In this document: positions 23,641 to 32,575 of the stretch, piece by piece
Layout: each line of letters starts with the position of its first letter
How positions within the stretch are numbered: position 1 is the first letter of the stretch
Assembly: GCA_026386845.1 (NCBI GenBank)
Contig: JAPLMW010000064.1
Span: 1 to 33,426 of the forward strand
Origin: Phycisphaerae bacterium
GTDB taxonomy: Bacteria; Planctomycetota; Phycisphaerae; Sedimentisphaerales; UBA12454
Direction: 5' to 3'
DNA length: 33,426 bases
Made by a program: the position numbers and the translations under genes
The notes under the pieces: model-generated
What the model saw: only the letters and a program-made list of their open reading frames with translations
What the model was told of the DNA's origin: nothing
The model's database searches: none

Positions 23641-24405
23641 ATGAACAGGAAAATTCTTATCATTTTGCTTATGCCGGTTCTTATCCTTATATCCGGCTGC
23701 ATAGCTATAGCCAAGGTCAAGTATACAAGACAGGTAAACGTGACAGTTCCGGCCGGTCAGGCGGAAACTTTCGTCGCCGAGACCCACAACGGCAATATAA
23801 CCATAAAAGGCTCCGAAACAACCGATTGCAATCTTGCAGCCGTAATAGCCGTCAAGGCTGGCACTGAAGAAGCCGCCAAAACAATCGCTGAAGAAATAAA
23901 AATATCCCTGCTGCCGGAAGGCAACAGTATAATCGTCAAAATTGAAAAACCGGATATTCCAAGAGGTGTTCAAATTAATATAGATTTGGACACAAATCTG
24001 CCGGCCAAGATGAATTTATCGCTTGCGTCTCACAACGGCAATATCACCACCACCGATACATCGGGCAGCGTAAAAGCATCAACGCACAACGGCAATATCG
24101 GTCATAAGGGTACGTTGGCGGATTTAAAATTTGAATCCCATAACGGCAATATAGCTATACACTGCATTGGACAATCCGCAAAACCCTGTGAAATAAACGC
24201 TGAAACTCATAACGGCAATATTGATTTTACCGCACCTGAGAATTTTTCTGCGGCAATAGACGCCTCAACACACAACGGCTCTATCCAGACAAGCCTGCCT
24301 GTCGCGGTTTCCGGCAAAATCGGCAAAAATCTAAAAGGCACCCTCGGCGACGGCAGGGACAAACTGTATTTAAAAACACACAATGGTTCAATAAAAATAA
24401 AATAA
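23641..24405 (+). CDS. DUF4097-like lipoprotein with seven HNG(N/S)I repeats
   Basis: A 254-residue lipoprotein. The signal peptide (ILIILLMPVLILISGC) ends in a lipobox. The mature protein is a regular array of short beta units carrying HNGNI or HNGSI seven times (ETHNGNITIKG, SHNGNITT, THNGNIGH, SHNGNIAI, THNGNIDF, THNGSIQT, THNGSIKI), like the beta-helical adhesin/DUF4097 family. Function of the family is not known; it is often near stress sigma factors. The ATG has AAAGGGA upstream (spacing about 6). Divergent from the ECF sigma factor and followed after 23 bp by a membrane protein gene. Confidence 0.85.
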   Translation: MNRKILIILLMPVLILISGCIAIAKVKYTRQVNVTVPAGQAETFVAETHNGNITIKGSETTDCNLAAVIAVKAGTEEAAKTIAEEIKISLLPEGNSIIVKIEKPDIPRGVQINIDLDTNLPAKMNLSLASHNGNITTTDTSGSVKASTHNGNIGHKGTLADLKFESHNGNIAIHCIGQSAKPCEINAETHNGNIDFTAPENFSAAIDASTHNGSIQTSLPVAVSGKIGKNLKGTLGDGRDKLYLKTHNGSIKIK

Positions 24406-24428
24406 TCTCAAAAATGAAAGGAATTAAT

Positions 24429-24848
24429 ATGGTTCCGCAAATTCTGGCTTCCGGTGCATGGGTCGGCATTGCACCATTTGTAATGATTATTGCAATAGTT
24501 GCGATAGTGGGCTGGTATCTTCTGAACAAAAAACGCCTTGAGCACCAGCAGATTCTTGCGGCAATTGAAAAAGGTATTCCACTATCTGAACTAAGACCTG
24601 TCGTGAAAAAAGGAGCCGACTGGATAATAAGCCTGACTGCAGGAGTTGCTTTCCTGCTAATGGGCATAGGAATGGCAATCGTTTCATTAATTTACTTTTG
24701 TGGAGGGGCCAGCTTCGGATTATTAATGCCCTCCATCGTGTTTTTTGCGATTGGTACAGCCGGAATTATTCGCGGAATCCTGCTGCGAAAAGCTGAAAAG
24801 GCATTATCCGCAGACGAATCAGCCCTTGACGCAAATCAGGGGCAGTAG
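24429..24848 (+). CDS. Two-pass membrane protein, DUF6249-like
   Basis: A 139-residue protein from ATG 24429 (GGA six to nine bases before; an in-frame ATG at 24414 gives five more residues). Three hydrophobic stretches are seen: FVMIIAIVAIVGWYLL, IISLTAGVAFLLMGIGMAIVSLIYF and LLMPSIVFFAIGTAGIIRGILL. A KKRLEHQQILAAIEKGIPLSEL segment between the first two resembles the DUF6249 core (family assignment by eye). Same operon as the lipoprotein. Its 3' end overlaps the convergent rtcB gene by 30 bp. Confidence 0.65.
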   Translation: MVPQILASGAWVGIAPFVMIIAIVAIVGWYLLNKKRLEHQQILAAIEKGIPLSELRPVVKKGADWIISLTAGVAFLLMGIGMAIVSLIYFCGGASFGLLMPSIVFFAIGTAGIIRGILLRKAEKALSADESALDANQGQ

Positions 24849-26249
24849 CTTTGCGACCTTTTTCGCAAGGCCGGCGTTTGCCGTCGCCTCGACAACGGCG
24901 CTGACATTCTTATACGCATCCGGGGCCTCCTCTGCGAGGCCCCGCATTGACTTTGATTTTATTATTATCTTCCGCTGGGCAAGCTCTCTGACAATCTGAC
25001 TGCCCTGCCATTTTTTCGTCGCTGCCGTCCTGCTCATACTTCTGCCAGCCCCGTGGCAGGCAGAGCTGAAAGCAAGAGATTCGCTTACAACCGTGCCGGC
25101 AAGGATATACGAAGATGTTCCCATTGTGCCGCCGATTAAAACAGGCTGACCAAAAGCCTGGTAGCAGGCAGGTAAATCGCTGCTGGCCGGCCCAAAAGAC
25201 CTTGTAGCCCCCTTGCGATGTATAAGCAAATTTTTACTTTTGCCGTTTACCTTATGCTCCTCCATTTTCGCGGTGTTATGGCTCACGTCATAGAGCATTT
25301 TCAATTGTGCCTTTGGGAAAATGCCTGAAAAAACACGCCTGACAAGCTCGGTTAAAATCTGCCTGTTGGCAAGTGCGCAATTAATGCCCGACCTCATCGC
25401 GCCAAGATAATCCTGACCCGACGGACTATTCACAGGCACCGATGCAAGTTCCCTGTCGGGAAGGTCAATGCCAAAACTTGCTGCCTGTGAGGCCATTTCC
25501 CTTAGATAATCAGTTCCTATCTGATGGCCGAGGCCGCGGGAGCCGCAATGGACGCTTACTAAACAATCGCCTTTCTTCAACCCGAAGCCTTCGGCAATCT
25601 GCTGGTCATAGATATCAACAACCTTCTGGACTTCGAGGTAATGATTGCCTGAGCCGAGCGTGCCCATTTGTTCCCGCTGTCTTTTTTTTGCCTGCGGCGA
25701 AACCTTCGATGGGTTAGCGCCTTTCGCGCAGCCGCCTTCTTCGATAAAATCCAAATCCTCTTTTGTGCCGAAACCTTTTTCAACCGCCCAGACCGCGCCG
25801 CCCGACAGCATACTATCAAGCTGGGCAGTGCTTAATGTTATATCGCCCGTGCTGCCGACGCCTGCAGGGATATCGCGAAAAAGAGACTCGGCAAGTTTTT
25901 CTTTAACGGCGGTTATATCATCTTCGGACAAACCTGTATGAAATGTCCTCACACCGCAGGCGATATCGTACCCAACGCCCCCGCCGGATATTACACCGCC
26001 GGCCTCGGGGTCAAACGCTGCAACGCCGCCGATTGGAAAACCATAACCCATATGAGCATCCGGCATTGCGAACGACGCTTTGACTATCCCCGGCAGGCAG
26101 GCAACATTGCAGACCTGCGATAAAGTCTTTTCATCAATATCGTTTATGAGATTACCATCGGCAAAAATTACGCCCGGCACCTTCATTTTGCCGAAAGGCT
26201 CAACTTGCCAGATATTCTCAGAAACTCGTTTTAACGCAGGCTTTGCCAT
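24819..26249 (-). CDS. rtcB: RNA-splicing ligase RtcB
   Basis: A 476-residue Mn/GTP-dependent ligase that joins 2',3'-cyclic-phosphate ends to 5'-OH ends of RNA. Landmarks: MPDAHMGYGFPIGGVAAFDP, GGVGYDIACGVR (metal-binding Asp and Cys), LGSGNHYLEV, VSVHCGSRGLGHQIG, YDVSHNTAK, IHRKGATRSFGP and CHGAGRSMSRTAA, all as in the family. It is the third gene of the ahcY-archease-rtcB unit; the gap to the archease is about 100 bp, A+T-rich with short repeat-like sequence. ATG at 26249 with a weak site. Its last 30 bp overlap the convergent membrane-protein gene. Confidence 0.95.
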   Translation of the reverse strand: MAKPALKRVSENIWQVEPFGKMKVPGVIFADGNLINDIDEKTLSQVCNVACLPGIVKASFAMPDAHMGYGFPIGGVAAFDPEAGGVISGGGVGYDIACGVRTFHTGLSEDDITAVKEKLAESLFRDIPAGVGSTGDITLSTAQLDSMLSGGAVWAVEKGFGTKEDLDFIEEGGCAKGANPSKVSPQAKKRQREQMGTLGSGNHYLEVQKVVDIYDQQIAEGFGLKKGDCLVSVHCGSRGLGHQIGTDYLREMASQAASFGIDLPDRELASVPVNSPSGQDYLGAMRSGINCALANRQILTELVRRVFSGIFPKAQLKMLYDVSHNTAKMEEHKVNGKSKNLLIHRKGATRSFGPASSDLPACYQAFGQPVLIGGTMGTSSYILAGTVVSESLAFSSACHGAGRSMSRTAATKKWQGSQIVRELAQRKIIIKSKSMRGLAEEAPDAYKNVSAVVEATANAGLAKKVAKLLPLICVKG

Positions 26250-26354
26250 AACTTTTCACCACAGAGAACATAGAGAAAAACTAAATAAAAATAATTTCGG
26301 CCAGAGGCCGATTCCACAATTTTGATTTTTAATTTTTGATTTTTAATTTTCTTA

Positions 26355-26762
26355 TTACACATCAATCACACATTGAACTGTCCATTTGCCACTTTCATTT
26401 TTTACGCTCAATTGATTATACGTTACCGCCTTTGGTTCTACCGCGGGAGAATGTTTGGCCTGATTTATTTTTTCACCCCATATTGTCGCAGAAAGTTTCA
26501 GCTTTTCAAGTGAGACTTCAAATCTGCTGAAAAGCATTTTCCTTACGTCCATCTCATATATAATAGCATTGAGCCAATTGACAAGCAGAAGCTCCTCATT
26601 TTTAGCGGAACATTTTATTTGGACCGATTCAATCGCCTCTATGCTTTTCGGCTCTGCGATAATTGCCGTCAGCCCAACAGCGGCATCCTCAAACGCTTTG
26701 CCTAAACTATCGGCAGCTGCTTTTACGCCGATATCAGCCTGATGAGCAAAATGCTCCCACAT
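26355..26762 (-). CDS. Archease, RtcB activator
   Basis: A 135-residue protein of the archease family, which helps RtcB to be guanylylated and to turn over. The N-terminal HQADIGVKAAADSLGKAFEDAAVGL (variant of HTADIGI) and the C-terminal EPKAVTYNQLSV are typical. The middle EELLLVNWLNAIIYEMDVRKMLFSRFEV is also conserved. ATG at 26762 comes two bases after the ahcY stop (TAAtATG), so translation is coupled. It pairs by neighbourhood and known function with rtcB downstream. Confidence 0.92.
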   Translation of the reverse strand: MWEHFAHQADIGVKAAADSLGKAFEDAAVGLTAIIAEPKSIEAIESVQIKCSAKNEELLLVNWLNAIIYEMDVRKMLFSRFEVSLEKLKLSATIWGEKINQAKHSPAVEPKAVTYNQLSVKNESGKWTVQCVIDV

Positions 26763-26763
26763 A

Positions 26764-28218
<1,455 letters not shown>

Positions 28219-28306
28219 TTACCTATTTTAAACTCCTATAATTTGACATAAATATAAACAAAAATCGCTTTTTATGCAAGCATTCAAAAATCGCAGGACT
28301 ATTTGC

Positions 28307-28335
28307 TTGACATAAAAGGGATATTTTGATATACT
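28307..28335 (+). promoter_or_regulatory. Strong sigma-70 type promoter of the trp operon
   Basis: TTGACA (28307-28312), 17-bp spacer, TATACT (28330-28335). The transcript should start near 28342, giving a leader of about 200 nt before trpE. Confidence 0.85.
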
Positions 28336-28348
28336 TTACACTGATAAT

Positions 28349-28426
28349 ATGGCTCAGAATCATTTTAACTATCGTTTTGGTTGTCCGCTAAGGGATGCCT
28401 TAGGGCAGTGGTGGCCTGTTAGATAA
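28349..28426 (+). CDS. trpL: Candidate trp leader peptide with tandem Trp codons
   Basis: A 25-codon ORF beginning MAQNHFNYRF and ending GQWWPVR, stop TAA at 28424-28426. Codons 21-22 are TGG TGG (28409-28414). The ATG is only about 7 nt from the predicted transcript start and has no ribosome site, so initiation may be leaderless. A stalled ribosome at the Trp codons would cover the first of four pairing segments that follow and end in a terminator. This is the classic layout of ribosome-mediated trp attenuation. Part of the ORF is a 19-bp dispersed repeat (28384-28402). Translation is not proven. Confidence 0.8.
   Translation: MAQNHFNYRFGCPLRDALGQWWPVR
28384..28402 (+). repeat. 19-bp dispersed repeat, copy in trp leader ORF
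   Basis: TCCGCTAAGGGATGCCTTA, read here as PLRDAL. Identical to the dnaX coding strand at 2105-2123 but in a different frame. Confidence 0.85.
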
Positions 28427-28504
28427 CTGACAGGTTGTGAGCCTTAGTACACCTAAAAACTTAAATAATATATAAATTCACGGCCTGTCGGTAGCGACAG
28501 GCCG
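28412..28504 (+). promoter_or_regulatory. Attenuator segments 1 to 4
   Basis: Segment 1 GGCCTGT (28413-28419), segment 2 GACAGG (28429-28434), segment 3 CGGCCTGTCG (28481-28490), segment 4 CGACAGGCCG (28495-28504). Segments 1 and 3 are alike, as are 2 and 4, so 1:2 with 3:4 (termination) and 2:3 (read-through) are mutually exclusive. Confidence 0.75.
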
Positions 28505-28511
28505 TTTTTTT
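28481..28511 (+). terminator. Attenuation terminator before trpE
   Basis: 10-bp perfect stem CGGCCTGTCG/CGACAGGCCG with a GTAG loop, followed by seven T (28505-28511). It lies 30 bp before trpE, so it must be bypassed to express the operon. Confidence 0.92.
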
Positions 28512-28540
28512 ATGTATATTATGTAGTTTACGAGAAAATT

Positions 28541-30145
28541 ATGACGGAATTAAACCAGAAAATTTACGAGGCAAAAACAGGGCAGATTATTCCGCTTGTC
28601 AGGCAGATTGATATTGCCGAGCCGGTCGATTTCTTCGCGAAATTAAGCGATTACGGCAGAAAACAGCACTGCTGCCTGCTCGAATCAAAAGACCATCTGG
28701 CACAGGCCGGCCAGGGTGAATTGACATTCGGCACGGCAAACCCGGCTCTGTATCTGTCCGGCAAAGATGCCGATTTTCAAATCGTTGCGCTAAGCCCGAC
28801 CGGAAAAAGAATGATAAAATATTTTTCAACAACCGCTCGCGAAAGGTTTAACTTCTGTAAAAAAATAAATTTTGAAGAAGAAAAAATTATAGGAAAACTT
28901 AATCTCGACCACGATATCATTGATGAACAATCCCGACTAAAAGCCGTAAACCAGATGAATGTTATCAGGGCTGTCAATTTCGCCTTTGAGCTTTCGGGTA
29001 AACCTTTCCGCGTAACCTGCGGTCTTCTGGGCGCGATAAGCTACGACTTTATCGACCAGTTTGAAAAACTCCCGCCAAATAAATCCGCCCTGCTTGATGT
29101 GCCGGACTACGAAATGTATTTCGCGGACAATATCTTTCTGATGGACCACAAAACCGGCGACGCCTTCGTAATTGTAAACGCCATAATAACCGATGGCGAC
29201 AGAGAGAAAATTGCGGCGGATGTGGAAAATTGTTTCGATTACTATTTCAGAACCGCCAAAGCCCCGCTGCCAAACAAGCAAAAATACACCGGCCCCCTGC
29301 CTAAGGGCAGCACAGATACCGAGCAGCCTGAATATGAAAATATGGTTCGGACCGCACAAAAGCACATCGTTGACGGCGATATCTTTCAGGTTGTTCCCAG
29401 CAGGACAATCATAGAGCCTTGTCCTGATGAGCCGCTCGATGTCTATAAAAGACTCAGGCAGCTTAATCCTTCACCTTATATGTTTTATCTTAATACGCCC
29501 AGCACAATCCTGACCGGTGCAAGTCCTGAATTAAATCTGCGGGTAAGCGGAACAAAAAATCGTCAGGTTGAAATCAGGCCAATCGCTGGAACAAAGCCTC
29601 GCGGCAGAGTCAACGGAAAAATCGACCCCGATACCGATTTCAGATATGAAGCGGAATTGAAGCTCGACCATAAGGAGCTTGCGGAGCATATGATGCTTGT
29701 CGATTTGGCCAGGAATGATATTGCCCGTGTTGCTAAAAAAGGCTCGCGCGTGGTTACCGAACTGCTGGTCGCTGAAAAATACGAATCTGTAATGCATCTG
29801 GTAAGCAACGTCAAAGGAACTCTCAGCGACGAGCTTGACGCGTTAAGCGCATATCTTGCGACAATGAATATGGGTACGCTTACAGGCGCGCCGAAAATCG
29901 AGGCGATGAAAATTATCCGCCTGCTCGAAAAAAATAAACGCGGCTACTATGGCGGAGCGGTAATGTATCTGACCGTTGACGGACAATTCGACAGCTGCAT
30001 AACAATTCGCGCATTGCAGGTAAAAGACCACGTCGCCTACATCAGGGCCGGAGGCGGAGTCGTTTATGACAGCGTGCCAAAAATGGAATTTGAGGAAACC
30101 CAGCACAAGGCAAATTCCTGCTTAAAAGCGGTAAGAGGAATATGA
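28541..30145 (+). CDS. trpE: Anthranilate synthase component I
   Basis: A 534-residue enzyme forming anthranilate from chorismate with ammonia from TrpG. LLES (46-49) near the N-terminus is the tryptophan feedback site of the family. The chorismate-binding core has DIFQVVPSRTI, YMFYLNTPSTILTGASPE, RPIAGTKPRGR, ELAEHMMLVDLARNDIARV, MGTLTGAPKIEAMKII and IRAGGGVVYDSVPKMEFEE. First structural gene behind the attenuator. ATG at 28541 follows an A+T-rich stretch without a strong site. It ends in an ATGA overlap with trpG. Confidence 0.97.
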   Translation: MTELNQKIYEAKTGQIIPLVRQIDIAEPVDFFAKLSDYGRKQHCCLLESKDHLAQAGQGELTFGTANPALYLSGKDADFQIVALSPTGKRMIKYFSTTARERFNFCKKINFEEEKIIGKLNLDHDIIDEQSRLKAVNQMNVIRAVNFAFELSGKPFRVTCGLLGAISYDFIDQFEKLPPNKSALLDVPDYEMYFADNIFLMDHKTGDAFVIVNAIITDGDREKIAADVENCFDYYFRTAKAPLPNKQKYTGPLPKGSTDTEQPEYENMVRTAQKHIVDGDIFQVVPSRTIIEPCPDEPLDVYKRLRQLNPSPYMFYLNTPSTILTGASPELNLRVSGTKNRQVEIRPIAGTKPRGRVNGKIDPDTDFRYEAELKLDHKELAEHMMLVDLARNDIARVAKKGSRVVTELLVAEKYESVMHLVSNVKGTLSDELDALSAYLATMNMGTLTGAPKIEAMKIIRLLEKNKRGYYGGAVMYLTVDGQFDSCITIRALQVKDHVAYIRAGGGVVYDSVPKMEFEETQHKANSCLKAVRGI

Positions 30146-30780
30146 CAATGGAAAATAAAAACCCACTCGTGGTGAGCAAAGTCGAACCAAAAGTTTTGTT
30201 TATAGACAATTTCGACTCGTTTACTTACAACCTCGTAGATGATTTTTGCAAAAGAGATTGTGTTGCAAAAGTCTATCGTGCCGATACGCCTTTGGAAAAT
30301 CTTAAAAAAATTGCGGAACAATTCAATCCCGACCTGCTGGTGATTTCGCCCGGCCCCGGCACACCCGCAAATGCAGGTGTTACTATTGAAGCGATTGGTT
30401 ATTTCAAAGACAGACTCCCGATATTCGGCGTATGTCTCGGTCATCAGGCAATCGTCGAGTATTTCGGCGGGGTTGTCAGCCACGCCCCGATGGTTTCACA
30501 CGGAAAGGCCTCGAAAGTAACGCACAACGGCAGGGGAATCTTCGAAGGCGTTGAAAATCCTCTGCAGGCCGGCAGGTATCACAGCCTTTGTGCCGTTAAA
30601 GTGCCGGATTGTCTCGAAGTAACCGCGCAATACGAAAATATCGTGATGGGGATAGAGCACAAACAAAAACCGATTTTCGGCGTGCAGTTTCATCCGGAAA
30701 GTATCCTTACGCCGACAGGCGGAAAAATAATACAGAACCTTTTAAAAATTTCACTGACTAAAAGGAGAGAATCACAATGA
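30142..30780 (+). CDS. trpG: Anthranilate synthase glutamine amidotransferase subunit
   Basis: A 212-residue class I amidotransferase that supplies ammonia to TrpE. VLFIDNFDSFTYNLVD near the start, oxyanion-type ISPGPGTP, nucleophile C98 in GVCLGHQ, and H184 with E186 in VQFHPESI complete the catalytic triad. ATG at 30142 overlaps the trpE stop (ATGA) and sits behind AGAGGA. It ends in another ATGA overlap with trpD. No aminodeoxychorismate partner is near, though such subunits can serve both pathways. Confidence 0.96.
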   Translation: MTMENKNPLVVSKVEPKVLFIDNFDSFTYNLVDDFCKRDCVAKVYRADTPLENLKKIAEQFNPDLLVISPGPGTPANAGVTIEAIGYFKDRLPIFGVCLGHQAIVEYFGGVVSHAPMVSHGKASKVTHNGRGIFEGVENPLQAGRYHSLCAVKVPDCLEVTAQYENIVMGIEHKQKPIFGVQFHPESILTPTGGKIIQNLLKISLTKRRESQ

Positions 30781-31799
30781 CAAAAATAACTGAATATCTT
30801 GAAATCCTTCTCGAAGGCGGCGACCTCAAATACGAGCAGGCAAAAGAGCTGCTGGACACGGTCTTCAAAGGCGAAGTCGCGGAAGTTCAGATTGCAGCGT
30901 TTCTGGCCGCAATGAGAATGAAAAAAGCCACGCCCAGCGAATTCGCGGGACTGGCTCAATCGCTCAGAAACCACGCCGTAAAGGTCAACACTAAAATTAC
31001 CAACCTCATCGACACCTGCGGCACCGGCGGCGCTCCGTTGAAAACTTTTAACGTTTCCACGGCAGCGGCGATTGTGGCCGCAGGCGCAGGCGCTTACGTC
31101 GCAAAGCACGGCAATCGCGGCATCACGAGCAAATGCGGCTCAGCCGATGTGCTCGAAGCCCTCGGCGTTAAAGTCGACTGCCCTGCCGATGTCGTTGCGG
31201 AATGTATTGAAAACGCGCACATAGGCTTTATGTTTGCTCCGCTGTATCACCCGGCAATGAAATTTGTTCAGCCTATAAGAAAAAGTCTCGATTTCCGCAC
31301 TGCCTTTAACATCCTGGGGCCGCTTGCCAACCCGGCCGGTGCGCAGGCTCAGGTAATGGGTGTGCCGGAAGAATCGCTGCTGGACAGAATCGCGGAAACC
31401 TTCAGAATTCTCGGCACAAAACGGGCTATGATTGTGCACGGTGCAGGCCTTGACGAAATAAGCATCACGGCCGTTACAAAGGTAGTTGAGCTTACGGACA
31501 AAAAGAGAATTTCGTATGAAATTCACCCGAAAGATTTTGTAAGTTCTTCGCCGAAAATGGCTGAGCTTGTCGGCAGCAACGCTGAATTCAATGCCAAAAT
31601 GATTAAGGATGTTTTGTATGGCAAAAATAAAGGCGCCGCCAGGGATATGATATTGCTCAACTCCGCCGCCGCGATAATGGTCGCAGGCATCGCTGACGAC
31701 CTGCATTCAGGCGTGAAAAAGGCTGCCGGGGCAATTGACGATGGAGCAGCCGTCCAGTGTCTGGAAAAGCTGATTGAAATTTCTAACAGGAAAAAATAA
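30777..31799 (+). CDS. trpD: Anthranilate phosphoribosyltransferase
   Basis: A 340-residue enzyme joining anthranilate to PRPP. The PRPP loop DTCGTGGAPLKTFNVST and KHGNRGITSKCGSADVLEALG are the family signatures, and NILGPLANPAGAQAQVMGV follows. The ATG at 30777 overlaps the trpG stop as ATGA and has an AAAGGAGAG site inside the end of trpG. Next on the strand, after 12 bp, is trpF; trpC, often between them, is missing. Confidence 0.97.
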   Translation: MTKITEYLEILLEGGDLKYEQAKELLDTVFKGEVAEVQIAAFLAAMRMKKATPSEFAGLAQSLRNHAVKVNTKITNLIDTCGTGGAPLKTFNVSTAAAIVAAGAGAYVAKHGNRGITSKCGSADVLEALGVKVDCPADVVAECIENAHIGFMFAPLYHPAMKFVQPIRKSLDFRTAFNILGPLANPAGAQAQVMGVPEESLLDRIAETFRILGTKRAMIVHGAGLDEISITAVTKVVELTDKKRISYEIHPKDFVSSSPKMAELVGSNAEFNAKMIKDVLYGKNKGAARDMILLNSAAAIMVAGIADDLHSGVKKAAGAIDDGAAVQCLEKLIEISNRKK

Positions 31800-31811
31800 T
31801 TACCTGAATTT

Positions 31812-32447
31812 ATGCTTGGACCAAAAGTTAAAATATGCGGAATAACAAACCTCGATGACGCCGTCAAGGCGACAGAGCTCGGCGCAGACCTGCTCGGCTT
31901 CAATTTCTATCCGCAAAGCCCGCGATATATCGAACCGCAGGAAGTGGAAAAAATTATCGCAAAACTGCCGGCATCCCTTGATATGGTCGGATTATTCGTA
32001 AATGCCGATGCTGATACCATCCGCAAAATCGCGGGCGATTTAATGCTCGACTGGGTGCAGCTTCACGGCGATGAAAGTCCGCAGTTCTGTGCTTTGCTGG
32101 ATAATATGTCCGCTCAAATTATTAAAGCTATAAGAGTAAAAGACGGCAAAGACATCGACTACTTAAAAAACTTCTCCACTGATGCTCTTTTGCTCGATGC
32201 CTATAACCCGTCTCTGTATGGCGGAACAGGTCAGCGTTTCGACTGGAGCACGCTGCCGGAGATTACGGGGTATCTGCTTGGAAAAACATTCCTCGCAGGC
32301 GGAATAAATCCCGAAAATGTTGTCGAAGCTCTCGGCCAGGGATTCTACGGCATTGATATATGCAGCGGCATTGAGGATTCGCCCCGCAAAAAAAATCATA
32401 AAAAAATGGAAGAGCTTTTCAAAAATATAAGAAGTGTTACTGCATAA
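31812..32447 (+). CDS. trpF: Phosphoribosylanthranilate isomerase
   Basis: A 211-residue (beta-alpha)8 enzyme. KVKICGIT with the catalytic Cys, GADLLGFNFYPQSPRYI, VGLFVN, DWVQLHGDES, LLDAY...YGGTGQRFDW with the catalytic Asp, FLAGGINPENV and GIDICSGIEDSP are all in place. ATG at 31812 has a poor ribosome site, so coupling to trpD is likely. It is followed by a 126-bp spacer with a mini-ORF and an inverted repeat before trpB. Confidence 0.96.
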   Translation: MLGPKVKICGITNLDDAVKATELGADLLGFNFYPQSPRYIEPQEVEKIIAKLPASLDMVGLFVNADADTIRKIAGDLMLDWVQLHGDESPQFCALLDNMSAQIIKAIRVKDGKDIDYLKNFSTDALLLDAYNPSLYGGTGQRFDWSTLPEITGYLLGKTFLAGGINPENVVEALGQGFYGIDICSGIEDSPRKKNHKKMEELFKNIRSVTA

Positions 32448-32459
32448 AAAAGGTGCAAA

Positions 32460-32498
32460 ATGAATCCCGCACCTTCTAAATATTCTTCAGTATTTTAA
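32460..32498 (+). CDS. 12-codon mini-ORF between trpF and trpB
   Basis: ATG behind AAGGTG, product MNPAPSKYSSVF, stop TAA at 32496-32498. Its first codons are formed by the ATCCCGCACCTTCT arm that can pair with the trpB ribosome site and start codon, so its translation could free or block trpB. No Trp codon. Inferred only. Confidence 0.4.
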   Translation: MNPAPSKYSSVF

Positions 32499-32575
32499 GG
32501 TGTAGGGTTTGAAATAGCATAAGAATAATTGTTAAACAGATTCAAACAAATTTGAATAAAAAGAAGGTGCGGGAT
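32464..32575 (+). promoter_or_regulatory. 14-bp inverted repeat enclosing the trpB translation start
   Basis: ATCCCGCACCTTCT (32464-32477) is the exact reverse complement of AGAAGGTGCGGGAT (32562-32575), which contains the trpB ribosome site and the first two bases of its ATG. Between them, AAGGTGTAGGG (32497-32507) is an imperfect competitor for the left arm, and ATTCAAA...TTTGAAT is a small hairpin. It may sequester trpB translation. Confidence 0.65.

Noticed and set aside
23780-24400. CRISPR-like repeated words (CACAACGGCAATAT)
   Set aside because: They are in-frame codons for HNGNI units with irregular spacing inside a lipoprotein gene, not a spacer array.
31140-31706. 188-codon open frame on the minus strand
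   Set aside because: Antisense to trpD, which is unmistakable; no supporting signal.
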